A stretch of 64,000 nt of DNA from Colius striatus (Eukaryota > Chordata > Aves > Coliiformes > Coliidae): positions 95,849,867-95,913,866 of the forward strand of contig NC_084760.1 of the NCBI RefSeq assembly GCF_028858725.1. The letters run 5' to 3'. Both the position numbers and the translations under genes were made by a program. The notes beneath the pieces are model-generated. The model had not been told where the DNA came from. It saw only the letters and a list, made by a program, of their open reading frames with translations, and ran no database searches. Shown here piece after piece: positions 12,348-26,518 of this stretch (its first letter is position 1; the number at the start of each line of letters is the position of its first letter).

Positions 12348-13278
12348 AGTATTCATGTATGAATACTTGCATGCATAAATACTCATTCATTCCCTCCTTG
12401 GGAGGAGGGAATCCACTTTATCAAAAGCTTGTTTTGACATCTTGAAAGTCTGCTTAATTTTCAGTTCAAACGCATAGACAAAAAAAAGTTTCTCTTAGGT
12501 TATCTGTCTAGCCCAGGAGGTCAAAAGTATTTGAAGCCAACAAAATGCTCAGTCTCTCACAGAAAGGACATGAGTGTGCTAAATTTGTATAACCAATTTT
12601 ATATAGTGAATATACTAAACTTGTGAAAACTTTTTAATAGCAAGAGTACTAAGTGAAAAATTAGTTTATTAAATGAGGAGAGAAGAATTTGACTGTTTTG
12701 CATTTGGTTTTGAATTCTCAGTTAAAATAAGCCTTTGCAGAAATTTATTGGTGAAATAAAAGGCACAGTAGTGGAGCAAAGAGTTAACGTAAGTGTAGAA
12801 AAGAGTGCTTTTCTGTCTCCAACCAAGACTGATTGTTTCTTGTGAAAGATGAGCTGACAGGTTTCGCTTTTAGCAAAATTGTCATGAGCAGTAAGCATTT
12901 TATAAAAGGGATAATATACTCCAAATTATTTTAAGATAAACAAATAGCAGCGTGAACCGACTTTGTTAGCATTGTAAGATGCTGAGTGAGTTTAATAACT
13001 GCCTGTATATGTGAAATGCTCTTCAGTGTATTTACAGTAGAAATAACTCTAATAGTTCTAACTTGTTCTGCATATGCTATTCATTAAAGTCGAATTACAT
13101 TAAGGACTTTTAAATCTCAGTATCGGTTAGATTGTTTTTTCTTTCCCCTCTGCTACTTGACTTTACATCGCGCTGAATTATTTTGGAAGAAAAGCAAATG
13201 ATAGCAGAATTTACTGGAGAACAGTAGTCTTGTTTTGAAAATGTATACACTTGTTTCAGCAAAGGAAAAATCTGAGCT

Positions 13279-13371
13279 GTTTTTAGACAAATGCTGACCT
13301 TGGTAAGGAGAAATAAGGAATTAATACCCCGTTTTTAGACAAATGCTGACCTTGGTAAGGAGAGATAAGGA
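13279..13371. repeat. two-copy 41-bp direct repeat, period 52 bp
   Basis: A 41-bp segment beginning gtttttagacaaatgctgac occurs at 13279-13319 and again at 13331-13371 with a single A/G mismatch. The copies are separated by 11 bp. This is a recent local duplication. Confidence 0.93.
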
Positions 13372-14814
13372 CCCTTCCCACTTGAAAGCCATTAGAAAGG
13401 GTTAATGTGGAAGATAACAGGCAAAAAGACTTATTGAATGTTGTGCAGGAGCACAAGAGAGCCTGAAGGACTTGTTTTGGAATATGTAGAAAACATCAGA
13501 AATTATTCTAATTTCCTGGCATTTTAGCAAAATGAGGTATTAAATCTTCTGCCAAGAGGTTGGGTGTGACCTGGGAGAAGGCAGAAGACTCACTGGGATG
13601 GAATTCCAGAGGGAAGAGGTTGGGATGGGTTCTGGCACCTCCAGGGCAAGATGCTGGGGTGAGGGTGGCACATGGAGCTACCTCACCCTATGCCTGCTAG
13701 GGCTGTGGTTCTCTGATCTGAGCCCAGAGGCCTCAGGCTGCCAGTACTGTAAAAACACATTCTAATTAATGAGAGAAAAATGTAACCATTCACTGGCTTG
13801 CAAGTTACAGGTTAAATAATGGTGAAAATTTCCATGCTATCAGAAGACCACTACCCTTTCTTTCCCCTCTTCTGTGTAGGAGATCCTCAAATCCTTCCTC
13901 TGTGAGCCATTGCTATCTCTTTTGTGATACTGAGAAGAAAATACAAGCAAGATTCCGTCAGAAATGGGTAGGCAGCAAGCCCTCAGGTGAAATTATGTAT
14001 TACCAATGTAAAATGCATTGGGAGCATGATTTTAACGACCAGTAGCTTACCTGGTTTGAGATGATAAATGCTCACGAACAAAGACCTGGCTAACTATATT
14101 GGGCACTGGAGGGGTTTTTTAATTAAGATAATAAACATAGCTTTTGTTTTGTTTTTAAACCAAGAACGTTCTCTCTAGTGCAATTTTTGTAATGGCATTA
14201 AGCTTAAGGAAGAATTTACTGGTCGGCAAAACTCTATGGAGCATTTTTATAGCAAATGCAGACAGACAGAGCCTGAATCGTATTTCCCATGCATACAGCA
14301 AAGAGGTAGGACTACTTAATTTTCAAAGAAGACATAACTTTTCAGAGAGATAAGTAGGACAAATGAAAGCGATTTACAAACCCACATCCCTCCTTTCGTT
14401 TTTTTTTCAATATAAGGGGAAGTTCAACAACACTGAAAAGCAGTGGAGCTAGTATGGAGGAGTGATGCTTTACAACGAATTTTGGCTGCCTTATGTAAGA
14501 AACTGGAGCTCACTGCCATGGGTGAGCTATCACTGCTGCCAGTAGCTTGCCCCTGGGAGCTGTCTAGAGGGTTTTAGAAGTGGCTTCCCCCACTTCATCC
14601 TACCCATTATATCTTGTGTTCTGTCCTTCTAGGAGCAAACATGGTACCTTGTCATCTCTGCTAGGTGCATTTTAAAAGCGCCCAGCGTATTGGATAAGGA
14701 GGAATTTCTTAAGATAGTACAGCTATTGTCCTGTTGATAACTAAGCCATTTTTCAAGCCTCAGGCTATATGCCTTTGGAGGAACTTTTATCTCCAGAAGA
14801 ACATGGAAGCATGA

Positions 14815-15330
14815 GGTAACCCGTTCTCTCTCGGAGCCGGGAGGTGTTTGCAGAGCTGCAACAGCATGCGAGACCCGGCCTGGATTTGATCTCCCCACAT
14901 TGCAAGCTGGTCTTTTCGTAGCTCCGCCGGTTTTGAGGAAGGCTCGGCAATTTTGATGGCCTTGAAGAAAAAGAAGTGACGCTTTACTTGAGATCGGCGG
15001 AGTACTCTAAGCTGACGGGTCCGGGTCTGCGCCCCACCGCTGCCTCGGTGAGGAGGGAGGGGGGCGGAGCGAGGCGAGGCCCGGCCCGGCCGGTGTCTGT
15101 GGCCGCCTCCATGGCGGCGGACTGGCCCCGGGGCGGCGGCCGGCCGGTAAGGAGAGGGTCCGGGGCGGTGTGGGGAGATGCAGCGGGTGATGGGACGGCT
15201 CCTGCCGGTGCCGGCGGCGGGGCAAAGGGTCCCCCAGGGCGCGGAGGGCGGCGGGGGAAAAGAGGGCGCTCCCTCAGAGTGGAATTTTCCCCGTTGCGGA
15301 GGCGAAGCGCAGAAGTTCTGGCTTGAAACG
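14815..15330 (+). promoter_or_regulatory. STON1: CpG island, probable STON1 promoter and first exon region
   Basis: GC and CpG content rises sharply from about 14815 and is densest at 14985-15300, with GGGGCGGAGC-type GC boxes, while both flanks are AT-rich. A strong donor (CGGCCG followed by gtaagg) lies at 15146/15147. The island sits upstream of the STON1 coding exon on the same strand, so it is the natural STON1 promoter. No TATA box is obvious. The sequence ctccATGGCGGCGG around 15107-15120 resembles promoter-proximal YY1-type sites, but I do not rely on that. Confidence 0.75.
15000..15146 (+). other. STON1: probable non-coding STON1 exon 1 (5' end unknown)
   Basis: This is GC-rich sequence ending at a consensus donor. 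Spliced to the acceptor at 26518 it would give a 5' UTR of exon 1 plus 50 nt of exon 2. It contains an ATG at 15111 that opens a 16-codon upstream ORF across the splice (MAADWPRGGGRPMVCG, then TGA at 26531-26533). The transcription start is not determined. Confidence 0.55.
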
Positions 15331-15393
15331 GGACGGTGGATGAGGCTGCTTTGTTTTGGTTTGAGAACAGGACTTAAAGGGGAAAAAAAGAAT

Positions 15394-15493
15394 ATTTGCT
15401 TTTTTTCTTTTACTTTTCTTTATTTTTCTTCTTCTTTTCACTTCCCTTCTTTCTGTATTTTTGCTTTCCTTTTTGTTTCCCTTTCTTTTTAGA

Positions 15494-15564
<71 letters not shown>

Positions 15565-15745
15565 TTCTTTCTTTCTTTCATCTTTTTCTCGTTTTTTCTT
15601 TTTTTCCTTTTCTTTTCTTTTCTTTTCTTTTCTTTTCTTTTCTTTTCTTTTCTTTTCTTTTCTTTTCTTTTCTTTTCTTTTCTTTTCTTTTCTTTTCTTT
15701 TCTTTTCTTTTCTTTTCTTTTCTTTTCTTTCTCTTTTTTTATTTA
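15394..15745. repeat. long pyrimidine tract: (TTTC)n then (TTTTC)n
   Basis: About 350 bp of almost pure C/T on the + strand. It starts with an irregular T/C run, followed by a near-perfect CTTT array (about 15495-15580) and a TTTTC pentamer array (about 15607-15731). It lies in STON1 intron 1, about 250 bp after the first-exon donor. Overlapping ORFs made of F, L and S are artefacts of the repeat. Confidence 0.97.
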
Positions 15746-18700
15746 GAAGTGGTCAAAAGGGGACATCTTTGCATGGGATACCCAGAGCTTTGAACTGCTG
15801 TGGAAATCAGTAGGGTGTGGGTGACAGGCATCCTGTAGGATCAAGTTCCCATGAATTTTGCCTTGCTAGGGAAGAGACTGGTGGAATTGAGAATTTTTTA
15901 ATTATTATTATTTAATACTTGAAATGAATTCCTGCAGCCTTTCTCATATTTTCTGGCGGTTCAGCTGATGATGTAAAACTACACACATAGGCTTGATGGT
16001 GTTTGCAATCATTGCTGCAGAAATCTCTCCCATACAGAGAGCGAGGCACAGAGCTTTGGAAAAACAGCCGAAGCGATTGCAGAAGGATGTGCAGCACAGG
16101 GATTAAATGATTAGACTGCACTTACCAAATATACCCTTAGAACAAACTCTAGAAGTGTTGTTTCAAGCATACTGCAGATGACAAAGAATATGAAAAGCTT
16201 TCACTTTCTGGCTTTAAATATGTATTCCCTGAAAGGGTACTTTACATTAGGGTTTTTTTTAAAAGATGTATATGATCTGATACTTGTGGCAAATAGGAGC
16301 ACTTCTGAAATGTGCTACAGACAATACTGACTAAGGTATTTTATGAGAGCTCAGCAAAAGTTAAGTTACAGAAATTTACATTTGCCTTTCCCAGTATTTT
16401 TTCTGAGAGGTGGAACACACTAGAACCACTCACTGATTTGTTTGCAAACAGGAATTAGCTATTTTTGGGAGAGTGGTAATGATTGTCTGGGGAAGGAGGG
16501 AACAGAAGTTACCAACTGTTCATTTCGCTCTTAACTCACTTTTCCATGAGGCTGAGATTCTGCTATGTCTGTAAGAGAAGAAAAGAAGAAAAAGGTAGCT
16601 GCAGACAAAACCTTGAGTGGCCTGGTTTAGTGCACTGAAAGCACACCTACAGTGAGAAAACATTACAAAAAAAAACCTAGCTGCGTTCTTGACCGTATAT
16701 GTGGGTAACCTCATGGAGAGGAGAGCTTAGCACTGCACTCTGTAACTTCTCAGAGTTGAGCACAGAAGCAGTTTGAACAACAGTGTGACTGGAGTTGTAA
16801 ATCACCACTGGGAAATTCTGCCTGAAGGCAGGTATGATGTCCTTGTTTCATACTTCAATTTGATTATTCTTATCCCTGTCTCCTGCACAGATAAAAATGT
16901 TATTTTCTATGTCTTTAAAAATTATTTGGATTGGTAGGCATCATAGCTTTTTGATATCACTGCCCAAATCCAGGTCTCTAAATAGCAAATTAATGTAAAG
17001 TTTTTCTGAGGGTAAATATTAACTCCAACATGAAATGCACCCAATTATGAGAGTAGAGATGCACTATCATGGACAGTGTTTTACTTCATGTTTTGGTGAA
17101 CAGGTATAAATATGAGCTGATGTGTTTTACCTCAAAAAGCCAGGCTACCCACATGCCTGTCTTAAAAAGCTTTTGGAGGAGAGGAACCCAAATGACCTTT
17201 TTGGGGGTGACTGTGTTGTGAATAACACTTTCTGATGTGACTGTCATTACTAGCTATTAAAATTACCTCTGCCCAAATAAACAAAGAAGAATTTAGTGGT
17301 GATCTTCCTTCTCATTAGTGCTAGTATTCTTACAAGGCTGTAAGACTGGGAGAAGAGGAGCATCCTGCAGTTTGAGTTAGTCTGTCAGAAAATGTTACTA
17401 GTAGCTGTCAGGCAGTACTTTCAGGTTAGAAGAGCTTTGCAAATCTTGTGTCATGTGTTAGTCTCCATTAACTGCCTCATTTGTTGGGCACTAAAACATG
17501 AGAGTTTTAAATATGCATAAAAAAACCCACATGAGAATGAATTGAATATTCATTCAGTTTAGCTCAGTGAGTATGCTAAATATAGTACTTAACTTCCTTA
17601 CTTTTGTTTTTCACTACTGAGATTAGTGGTGAGAGTTTTTGAAGTGTACTTTTGCTTCATGTAAAATCGGTGGCATTTCATCCACTGCTTCCCTTGGACA
17701 CTGCAAACACTAGCAAAGGACCAGGTTTAAATTTGTTTCTGACCATGACCAGTTTAATAGTTTGATGTGATTTTGATCTGTATGTCAAAGCATTCAGGCT
17801 TTTTTTTCTTTCTTCTAAAGTGCTGCTTAGTTCTTAAAAAAAAATAAATAAAGGCTGTTGATTTTATATAAGTGGGACAGCCACTCATTACTGTATTTCT
17901 GCTGCTTGGTAGCATATAACAAATCCCTGCCTCAGCTCAGGAGGAGGGGAGAGGGAATGGTTTGGGATGTTAAACTGCTTGCCAGAGCCCTCTGCAGTGC
18001 TGCTATGACCAGAGTACTTTTTTGGGATGTTTATGTGTTCCTAATATTAACATGTTTTCTAAACACAGTTAAAAATTGCTTCAGTAGATGCTGTAACATT
18101 CCATTAACTTAATGACCTGCAGATGTACTGTAAACAAAAATAGATTTATTTTCCTGTCTCTTCTAGGCCAGAGCAATGTGCTGAGGGCTTGTTGTCTTTT
18201 TTTTTTTTTTCTTTTGATTTTAAAAGGCACCCAAACCAAACCTTCTGTACAGTAAAACGTCAGCTAGTGTCAATAAACAGTTTACATGAGATTCATCTGC
18301 AACTGTCCATTGGCTCTCTGAAATCAGCCTATGGAGTGTAAGTTATGCAGTCACTATGGTGATCCTGAAGTGGAGTGTGATTCAGAGAGGATAAAGCAGG
18401 ACTGGCCGAGTAAACTGAATGGGAGCGGGAACAGAAGCACCTTTCAGGGGTGCACTTTCTCTGCTCCCTGTAACATGAAAGTCCAGAAACCTCTGATGCA
18501 TCTTCCCTATCCATCTTCAAATTGGGGGATTTCATTTGTAGGTAGAAGAAAGACCCCATTGAGAGGTGTGTTGTATACATGAGAAATGTGTATCCATAGT
18601 GAAGTGAGTTAAAGATGATTTATGTATCTTGTCTAACCAGGAAGAAATGAAGTGCAGTGGCACAGAGAGGTCAATCAGAAGCCAATCTCCAGCGACAAAC

Positions 18701-21700
18701 CAGTTAAGGATCACAGGCTTGCAATGAGCACTTCCTAACATCAAAATCCAGAAGTTTGCCTTGTCCACAGCTACATGTAACTATTTTGTTTCAAGAGGAT
18801 GCAGTCATGTCTTGCACACAAGTGATGTGTCTTAGAAGGCACTGTGATATGCAGGGAGGAAGAGAATAAAAACATTGGGTAGTTAGTATTGATTTTATCA
18901 TGCTTTTTATTATTCTTCTATGAAAAGAGAGTTTTCTTCTGTTAAAGATGTTCAGAGTAATATTTTGTGGTTTAATTTGAGTTAGTAGAAAAGCTCCTAC
19001 TGCCTTAGATAGGTTTTTTTCCCAACCATCCCATTTGCCAGTGACTGGGGCATGAGCATTGGTACACCCTGTCCTGCCTTCTTGGTTACCAACCTGGAGT
19101 CTAGAAAAGCACAGAAACGTGTACTACCAGACATATGTTCCTTAGTCCTGGCACAGCCTCTCACGTTCTGACCCAGGAATCTACCCTAAGAACAGAAAAA
19201 TGATGGAAATCTGAGATGGGGCTTTTTTTTGGGAGTCTCTTCTGGAGGACCTGGCTGAGAAGTTAGAACCGATGTACACGAGAAAGATGCTTGGGCTTGT
19301 GTCGAGTACTGGTGTTTGCCTTTCTTGTGGTTAGACCTTAGGAAATACCAGAGATAAATGCCTTCTTGTCATTTTAGTTACATTTAGCCACCCCTACTTC
19401 CCCCAGGTTATAAAGTGTACCGATTTCTGTCTCTTTCATATGTACTAGAATGATCCTGAGTTGGTAGTGTGCTGCAAGACGTGACTGTGTCTTCTTGAAA
19501 CAACGTAATTACATGTAGCCGTGGATTGGGAAAACTTTTTTTTTTGATGTTAGAAAGGTCTCATTGCAAACACTGTGATTCTTGAACAATCTGTAGGTTT
19601 GATTGACTTCTCTATGCTGTTGCATTCATTAATTCATGTGTTGTGTAATGTGCCTGCATACTAGCACACCAAGTCACACCAAGCAGTATAGCAATGTCTG
19701 CAAGTAACTTTATGGTTCCCTTCAGGTAGCAAGGTGGCCATTGGAGTGAGAGGACTGTTGGTGTTTTTACAGCTCGGTGCTTGGCTGCGCATGCTGATGG
19801 AGAAACTCTTGAGTGACTTCCAAGAGTGGCTTCAGGTCTTTATTTTGGCGTCTTTTCCCAACGCCACTCAAATTAGATTTTTATTTTGTTTTGTTTTGTG
19901 TTATTAGTTTAGTTTAGTTTATTCTATTTAGCTCACGGTATCCCATTCTGAAAGTTATATTTGTGATAACAAACTGTAAAAAAGCCTGAGAGGAATGTCA
20001 GTGCATATCCCAGGTGCTCGTGTTGCAGTGATTTATGAAAATCTCTCAGTTCCTGTAGAAGGCATCTTTGGCATGTCCCTGCAAAATCCTACGGGCACTT
20101 CCAGTAAAACATCACTAGGTTTTACTGCCTTGATTTCTATTCCCAAATAAGAAAACACTGAAGGAGAGAGCTGGTCTGACTCACCCGTGGTGGTGTGACC
20201 AATGGAGCAGGGTGAGGGAGGGTGTGGGAATTGGGGATTACAGTATATGGGGAGATGTGCTGAAGCTGATCGTGTTACACACAAGACCAGTCATGCACGC
20301 TGCTTTGTTGTCTTTTTGAGGCGGCTTTGAAGTGACTTCATGTCTGAGTATTAGGGAAGGTCTCCTAGAATGGATCTGGATGTGAAAAGGAGTTTATTTA
20401 CAGTGTAAAGCAGCTGAGGTTTGGGTGATGGCAAAGGTGGGAATTGTTTTGAATATCCACATTAAATTTTCATATAAATGGGAAGGTCCTCACCTGTCTA
20501 ACCTCCTGCTGTGAGCAAGAAGAACTACTTTGGGTAAGACCTACTTCAACCACAGCTGAGCAGGCTAGAATAATGAATCTGGCAGCACTGCTGCTTTTCT
20601 TTCCTTTTTCATTTGAGAGCTTCCTGTAGGTTTTCCCTCCCATATGAATCTCATATCTGTTTACAGCCTTTAAAACATGAGATGTGACTCTGAGAGTCAG
20701 AGGAACTGGCATTTCTTTAGTCTTCCCTTGTCCGGGGCCTCTGTTTCGCATCCCTCCTGAGCACAGAGCGCTCTCCTGGCATGCAGAGTGTAGGTGCTGC
20801 AGCTGTCAGTACATACTCTCACAGTGAGGAGTCTCCCATGTCCCACACTGGAGGACACCATACTCACGAGAGGCTGTTTCAGCCTCTTCTCCAGTGAGGA
20901 AAGGAAGTGTTGTCTTCACTTGGGAACCTACTGCGGTCTGTTGTGCTGATGCCCTTAAAAATGTCGTTATTTTCATGCTTGTGGCTGCGAGTACCAACCA
21001 CCTGATTTGTAACCTCCCCTTTGACTCAAGGCAGAAGTGAGCGATAGTGAGGAGCATTTGCAGGAGTGCTCTGGGGCCATGCACGCTCTTAAAAGCTGAG
21101 ACCTTTCATTCCTCCAGCTCTCGAGGCTAAGAGAAAGGAATTCCAAATAAAACAGATTAACTGAGAGCTCTGAACTTGTCCCAGCTCTGCCTGTGCCCCA
21201 GAGAGTGAGCAGTGTTACTGTAAGTTCACATTACACTTTGAAGGCGGTGTATATTATTTGACTATTACACCAGTTCCTTATTTTCTAAAAGGAATGAAAT
21301 GAGTAATGTGGTGGGAGACTTAATCCACGTATATATCCCAAATAAAAGGGAGAGCCAAGACATTCCGATTTCCTGTCGGCTGTGCCTTTTGCTTATGTTT
21401 GTTTCAGAGGTATAGGTTGGAGAACTTTTTTTGTGCGTATGTTTAGGAGAGGTAGAGCAAAGTTAAATAAAAATGCAGCCATATGTATTATCAAAATAAA
21501 TTGGAGGCAAATCAACGTAAATCAAGGAGTATTTTACATAGAAGGTGTGCTTCAAGGTAGTTAAGTAATAAACAAAATGGTGATACAAGGAATATGGCTG
21601 TAAAATAGAGACAAATCTGCCATATTTCACTTGGATATCACAAGGGCTTACAAATGTTTAGAGTATTTTATATACCATATGTGCTTTATTGCTTAAACTG

Positions 21701-24700
21701 CAGGGAATTTGTACTTTCCTGTGAGACTATTACACTTCATGGCAAAATGCTTGAAGAATCGTCTACATATTTGTACAAGAAACAGTAACAACTCATATGG
21801 TATCGTTATGGGACAGCTTCGGCACAGCCTGCACAGTATGCAGAGTTTGGCAGTAAATTTCTGTGTAGCTGATGTGCAACGGACGTCGTTATTCCTGGAA
21901 ACACAAATCGATGTGTAGTAGTGTGTGTGGTCCACAGTCATTCTGGAAGGGTGGAAATGTAACAACCGGGTGTTGTCCACAGAGTAGCTTGTGTGAAGAG
22001 CTCATCTTATTTTGAAGGGATAGTTTAACTGTTTTGTCACACTGTATGTAGGTAAATCTTCTTTTTTTTTTGAGCACAAAACGATTTGTAAGGTTGATAT
22101 TTGTCCAATAAGACCCTTCCACACAAGTGGCACGTGTAGGATATACGCTCAGGTCTCACAAGAAGAATTTATTTAGAGGACGTATAGCTTAAAAGTTGTG
22201 AAGCCACGATGGCCTCTCGAGCTAGAAATAAGGAGTGTATTTATAAAATAAGGCTTTTCTGTGTGTTTTGGAATGTGAGTACTGCCTATTAAACATTGTT
22301 TAGTGCCTTGCAGTAGGGAGATGTTCCTTACTATTCCCCATTAGCTGACCTCAGACTCCTCCACTGTTTTAAAAAAGGACCTTGGTGTTTCAGTCTGGAG
22401 GGATGTGCTTGAGGGTTTGAACTGGTGACAAATATTAGGGAAAACTCTGAAAGCGAGATGCTTTAGGGGTTCAGTTGTGCCCAGTTCTGTTTCAGATGCT
22501 GCTGCTTTTCCCTGCGGTGGTCCAGGCGATGCAGGGCCGCTCCATTGGGGTGGTGGTGGATGTTGCTGGGTGACAAGCCAGCATCCTCAGCTCGCTGAGG
22601 ACCAAGATGTATCTGAATTAAAAGTGCCAAAGTCAATACTTTGAATTGTACCTTGGAGTGAATAGAAAGCTGTTATTACTCTGTTTCACCATAGGAAGAG
22701 ATAATGTTATCCCTCAGCAAAGCACAAAAGTTGAGCAGTGTTTCTGCTGCAGATTTGATCTGGGATTTTCCAAGCAACAAAGGACCCACTAATAGCTACA
22801 GCCTATAAAATCTCTCAATAATAGGCTAGGATTTCTCTTCCTTACATCCTCGAGGTATGAAAATGAAGAAATTAAGCTGCAACTACTGTTCACTAAATGC
22901 TGAAGGACTGAGTTAATCTCATAAATGGGAAGATTGTTTTCAGGCAGAAGAGGATGAATTGAGATGAGTCGCAGCTTTTGAGTTCGCTGGAATTGATGCA
23001 TTTAGGATCAATTGTTATTTCAGGCAGCTTTTTTGTTTGCAGTTTTTGTATTTCTAACATCAAAAATGCTATTTCCTGTCGCATATCTGAATGAGATACC
23101 ACACATGCTTGTAATTTAAATGTTATGGGCTGCATAACATATGTGATAATGGAGATCAATGGCATCTTGAATCGTTTTCCTCTTAACCCAAAACGTTTGG
23201 GTTACATTTATGTTGGTCTCATGGGAGCCTTTTGGAGGCAAAACACATCTATCCTGAAGCCTGAGTTTACTGCAAGTTTGAGGAAGAACTTTCTTAAGAA
23301 GGAATTTGGAGACCTTTTTGAAACAAAAAAGAACTTGAGAGAAAGAATTAGTGTGTTGTGAAATCATCAGAGAACAAGCTACACAAAGTAGTGTAAGGCC
23401 AGTTTTTCTTTTAAGCACTAGATAAATGGTACCCCCCATAACACACAAGAGGGTGCATTTCCTTTGATTAGCGTGGCATCACGCAAACAGCTCTTAAACA
23501 TCCATTTTGACTTTTTGCCTCCATTCCTAGGAGTTGGTTTAGGGGACCTGTGAGCAATAGTAGGGGAACTGCTATCTATTTCAACACGTATTTCTTGCAT
23601 GTGTGTTTTTGTTAACATCCATATCTTTTTTAAAAGGCATATCTGGAAAAAAGTGAGAGCTACAGCCTCTGACAGTTACATTTGAAGGCATTGTAGCTGC
23701 AGATGAGAGCTTCAAAAGTGGTTGTCTTCATAGACACTTCTTGAGTGAAGTTAAATATTTGGCAGGTGAATTTCAAACTTCCTTTTGTTCTGTAACAGGA
23801 AAAAAACTGCTGGATAATCTGTAAGATCACATTTTAAAAAGTGAATAGTAACAGACGTTGTGGGGGAAAAAAAATCAGCATCTGGAAATCATAAAGGATG
23901 CCGAGAAATGTAATTTCTAATGAGAAAGGGAGACAGGCTGCACCATGTGTGCTCTACTGTAAACAGCATTTGTATTCACTTGCATTCCCGTTTTATGTTG
24001 TCTTTGTCACTTGTGTTTTGTGATGTTCTGTACAGAATCGCTGTGCCTCGTTGGATCACTGAACTCCCTGGCTTTGCCACTGAGCTTCACGCCAAAGCCC
24101 TGCATCGTCCCTGGGGCCCCTCTGCAGAGAAAAGCTTTCTTTCCTCTCAGTCAGTGTGGGTTTTTTTCCCTTGCTGGAGATCGCTTATCTCTTGTAAATG
24201 CCAGAAGGGTTTTTAATGCAGCCTTTGAGGCTGCTTCCTGATGCTCTCTATTTACCAGCTGCCTGCCCCATGGTCCTGGCCATTACAGAAAAAACCCATG
24301 CTCAGAGTTAGCATCACGGAAGCTGTTGTTAACAAATGAGACTTGTTAAGATGTAGCAAGGTCTGAAAACTATGAAAATTCTTGACATAGAAATAATCAA
24401 TATATACTGCTGAAGAAGCAATGCTGGTAGCCAGAGGGTGAAGAGGAGAAGGGTGTGGAATGGGAGGAAAAAATGATGACCAAGTCAGAGACCAAATAGC
24501 TGTGATTTTTCTTTCCATTGCTACGCTTTATTTTGATGAAGTGATTGTGTGGGTGAAGGATACACTGGTAGTTGTGTGTGTCTGAGCTATGATAGTCATT
24601 TGTAGCTTGTTTGCTCCTTTTCTTTCTCTGTAAGCAGAGAGGAGAGTGCTTATAAAATAACTAGCATAGCGCAAATATTTCTGCTGAACCAAAAGGTCGA

Positions 24701-26518
24701 GAGTTCAAAAAATAATGAAGGACCAGAGTCTTTCTCCATTGCAAACTCTTGTTTGCTCGGTCACTGAGTGAGCGGGCTGTGCCATGGTTTATGGTACTTT
24801 CTTAACAGCTATAAACTGCCCTAGAAATAATGGGGAAAGGGTAAAAATAATGACTCGCGTAAGATTTCACTTGGCTGATCTTTGGCATCTCCAGAAACAA
24901 ACAGTTTTCTGAATGCCACAGCTAAGGAATGGCTTTTGTGGTTGCATCATTATATGCTGTAGTGCCATGCAATTAATAAATGGCCTAACTACGGCTGTCT
25001 ATGCTTGAAGGGGAGTAGCTTTAAGTCATTGCCATCCAACCTTAATTAATGGGGTAATATATGTGCAGGTGGTTTTGTCTATATGAACTCAGCCTTCCTT
25101 GTGCTTTCAGGCAAATGTGAATGTGTTCTGACATAACAAGAGTAACTTTTTCCCAGACGAATGATGTTTATATGTGCCCTGTGGTGATTCATTGTACTCA
25201 ATTTCTCCTCAGTCATTAGCAATTTATTGCTTACTTCTTCATCAGTCGGGAGCAGTGGGGAGGAAAAACTTTGGGGATGACTTACCCTGCATAAGGATAC
25301 AGTGAGCATTTACATTTCAGTGCATGATTTAAAACCATGAAGGCAGGATTAATTATTTACTGGTCGTGCTCCTGCTCTGAGGCCATCTAGCTGAGCCCTT
25401 TACCAAAGATACTTTGTTTGATGAAGTGTAGTTTATTAATTGGTTTAAAGACCCGTACTTTTTCCAGGCCTCCAGCCAATTCAGTGCTTAACAGATGTGT
25501 ACATTGTTACTTGGCCTTGACTTGTGTTCCACCAGCATTATCTCTCCGGTGGATGCTTGTAGTCTACCCTTCAACATGGAATTATCACTCATCCTGAGGG
25601 CTAACTTTCTTGTTTATAAGTCTAATGCTTTTGCACGCTTCTCTCTATTGTGTCCAACCTCTAAAAGCCTGAAGGAACTGACGTGAAGTGACTGCTGCTC
25701 AGGTCTGAAAGGTGCCTGGGACCAGCCTACAAGTGCCACTCCTGGCAGGAGGCACTTCAGACAGCAGCATGGAGTGGGCGATGAGTCACAGGCCAGTTCT
25801 GGTGGTCACAACACGCTCCCCACTGCCCTTCTTCTGGGGATGCTCATGCAACTGCCCTGTTGCCTGTGTACATCACAGCAGGAGGTTGTATGCCTTGAGG
25901 CCTCAGGAACTGGCTGCTCATTGCCTGTATTATCTTGGTGGGCTGTTGTATGAGCCTGATGGCTGTAGTATATGCGCCCTTGTCATCAGCACTGAGTTAC
26001 TACAGCTTTTCAGCAAAAAAACCCTCATAAATCCCATCTCACCCTCCTAATTTTGTTTTTTGAAAAAGCTGTACCATTCTTAGTAAAAATACTGTTTTGT
26101 TTAATGGGGTAAGAAGGGGAAACCTCACCTGGGGTAGACAGCTAGGATGGAAAATCTCTGTCCATATTCTAAGCTACATGTAAGCTGTAGTGTGGAAAGT
26201 ATTAGGCAAGTGGTCTTGTACCACTGTGGGACTTTCTGCACTCTCTGATCTAGAGGCTGAACACATCAGATACTCTGAACAGCCTACAAAGCTTAGATCT
26301 CCCTCTGATCCCCAGCCTGGCAGAGCAGCAGGGATTCATGGGCGGCTTATCTATTTCTACACGAATATCTCAGATTATACATGTAAAACACAAAGTACAT
26401 TGGATTTGTGAACTGCATGCCAATTCTGAGCTTTGTGTGGTTTGAATTTTATAAGGGTTGGGTTTGTTTTGTCTTTCAAGAGAATTTATTTCTGTTCCTG
26501 TTTGTTGTTTCTTTGTAG
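15746..26518 (+). other. STON1: STON1 intron 1 (remainder)
   Basis: About 10.8 kb with no recognisable exon, RNA gene or well-preserved repeat family. It is AT-rich, with homopolymer runs. The many 60-110 codon ORFs on both strands show no family-like text and overlap each other in several frames. Confidence 0.55.

Larger units (their letters stand above)
8201..14810. other. intergenic spacer between PPP1R21 and STON1
   Basis: No gene is recognised. It contains a (GGTT)n patch near 10820-10840, a (TG)n run at 11382-11401, a CR1 3' end at 12231-12347, a 52-bp-period duplication at 13279-13371 and one exon-like segment at 9020-9135. The short ORFs on both strands match nothing I know, and the human interval holds no conserved gene here. 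Confidence 0.6.

Noticed and set aside
15178-15793. Phe/Leu/Ser-rich ORFs of about 110 codons
   Set aside because: Translations of the TTTC/TTTTC repeats in several frames, not genes.
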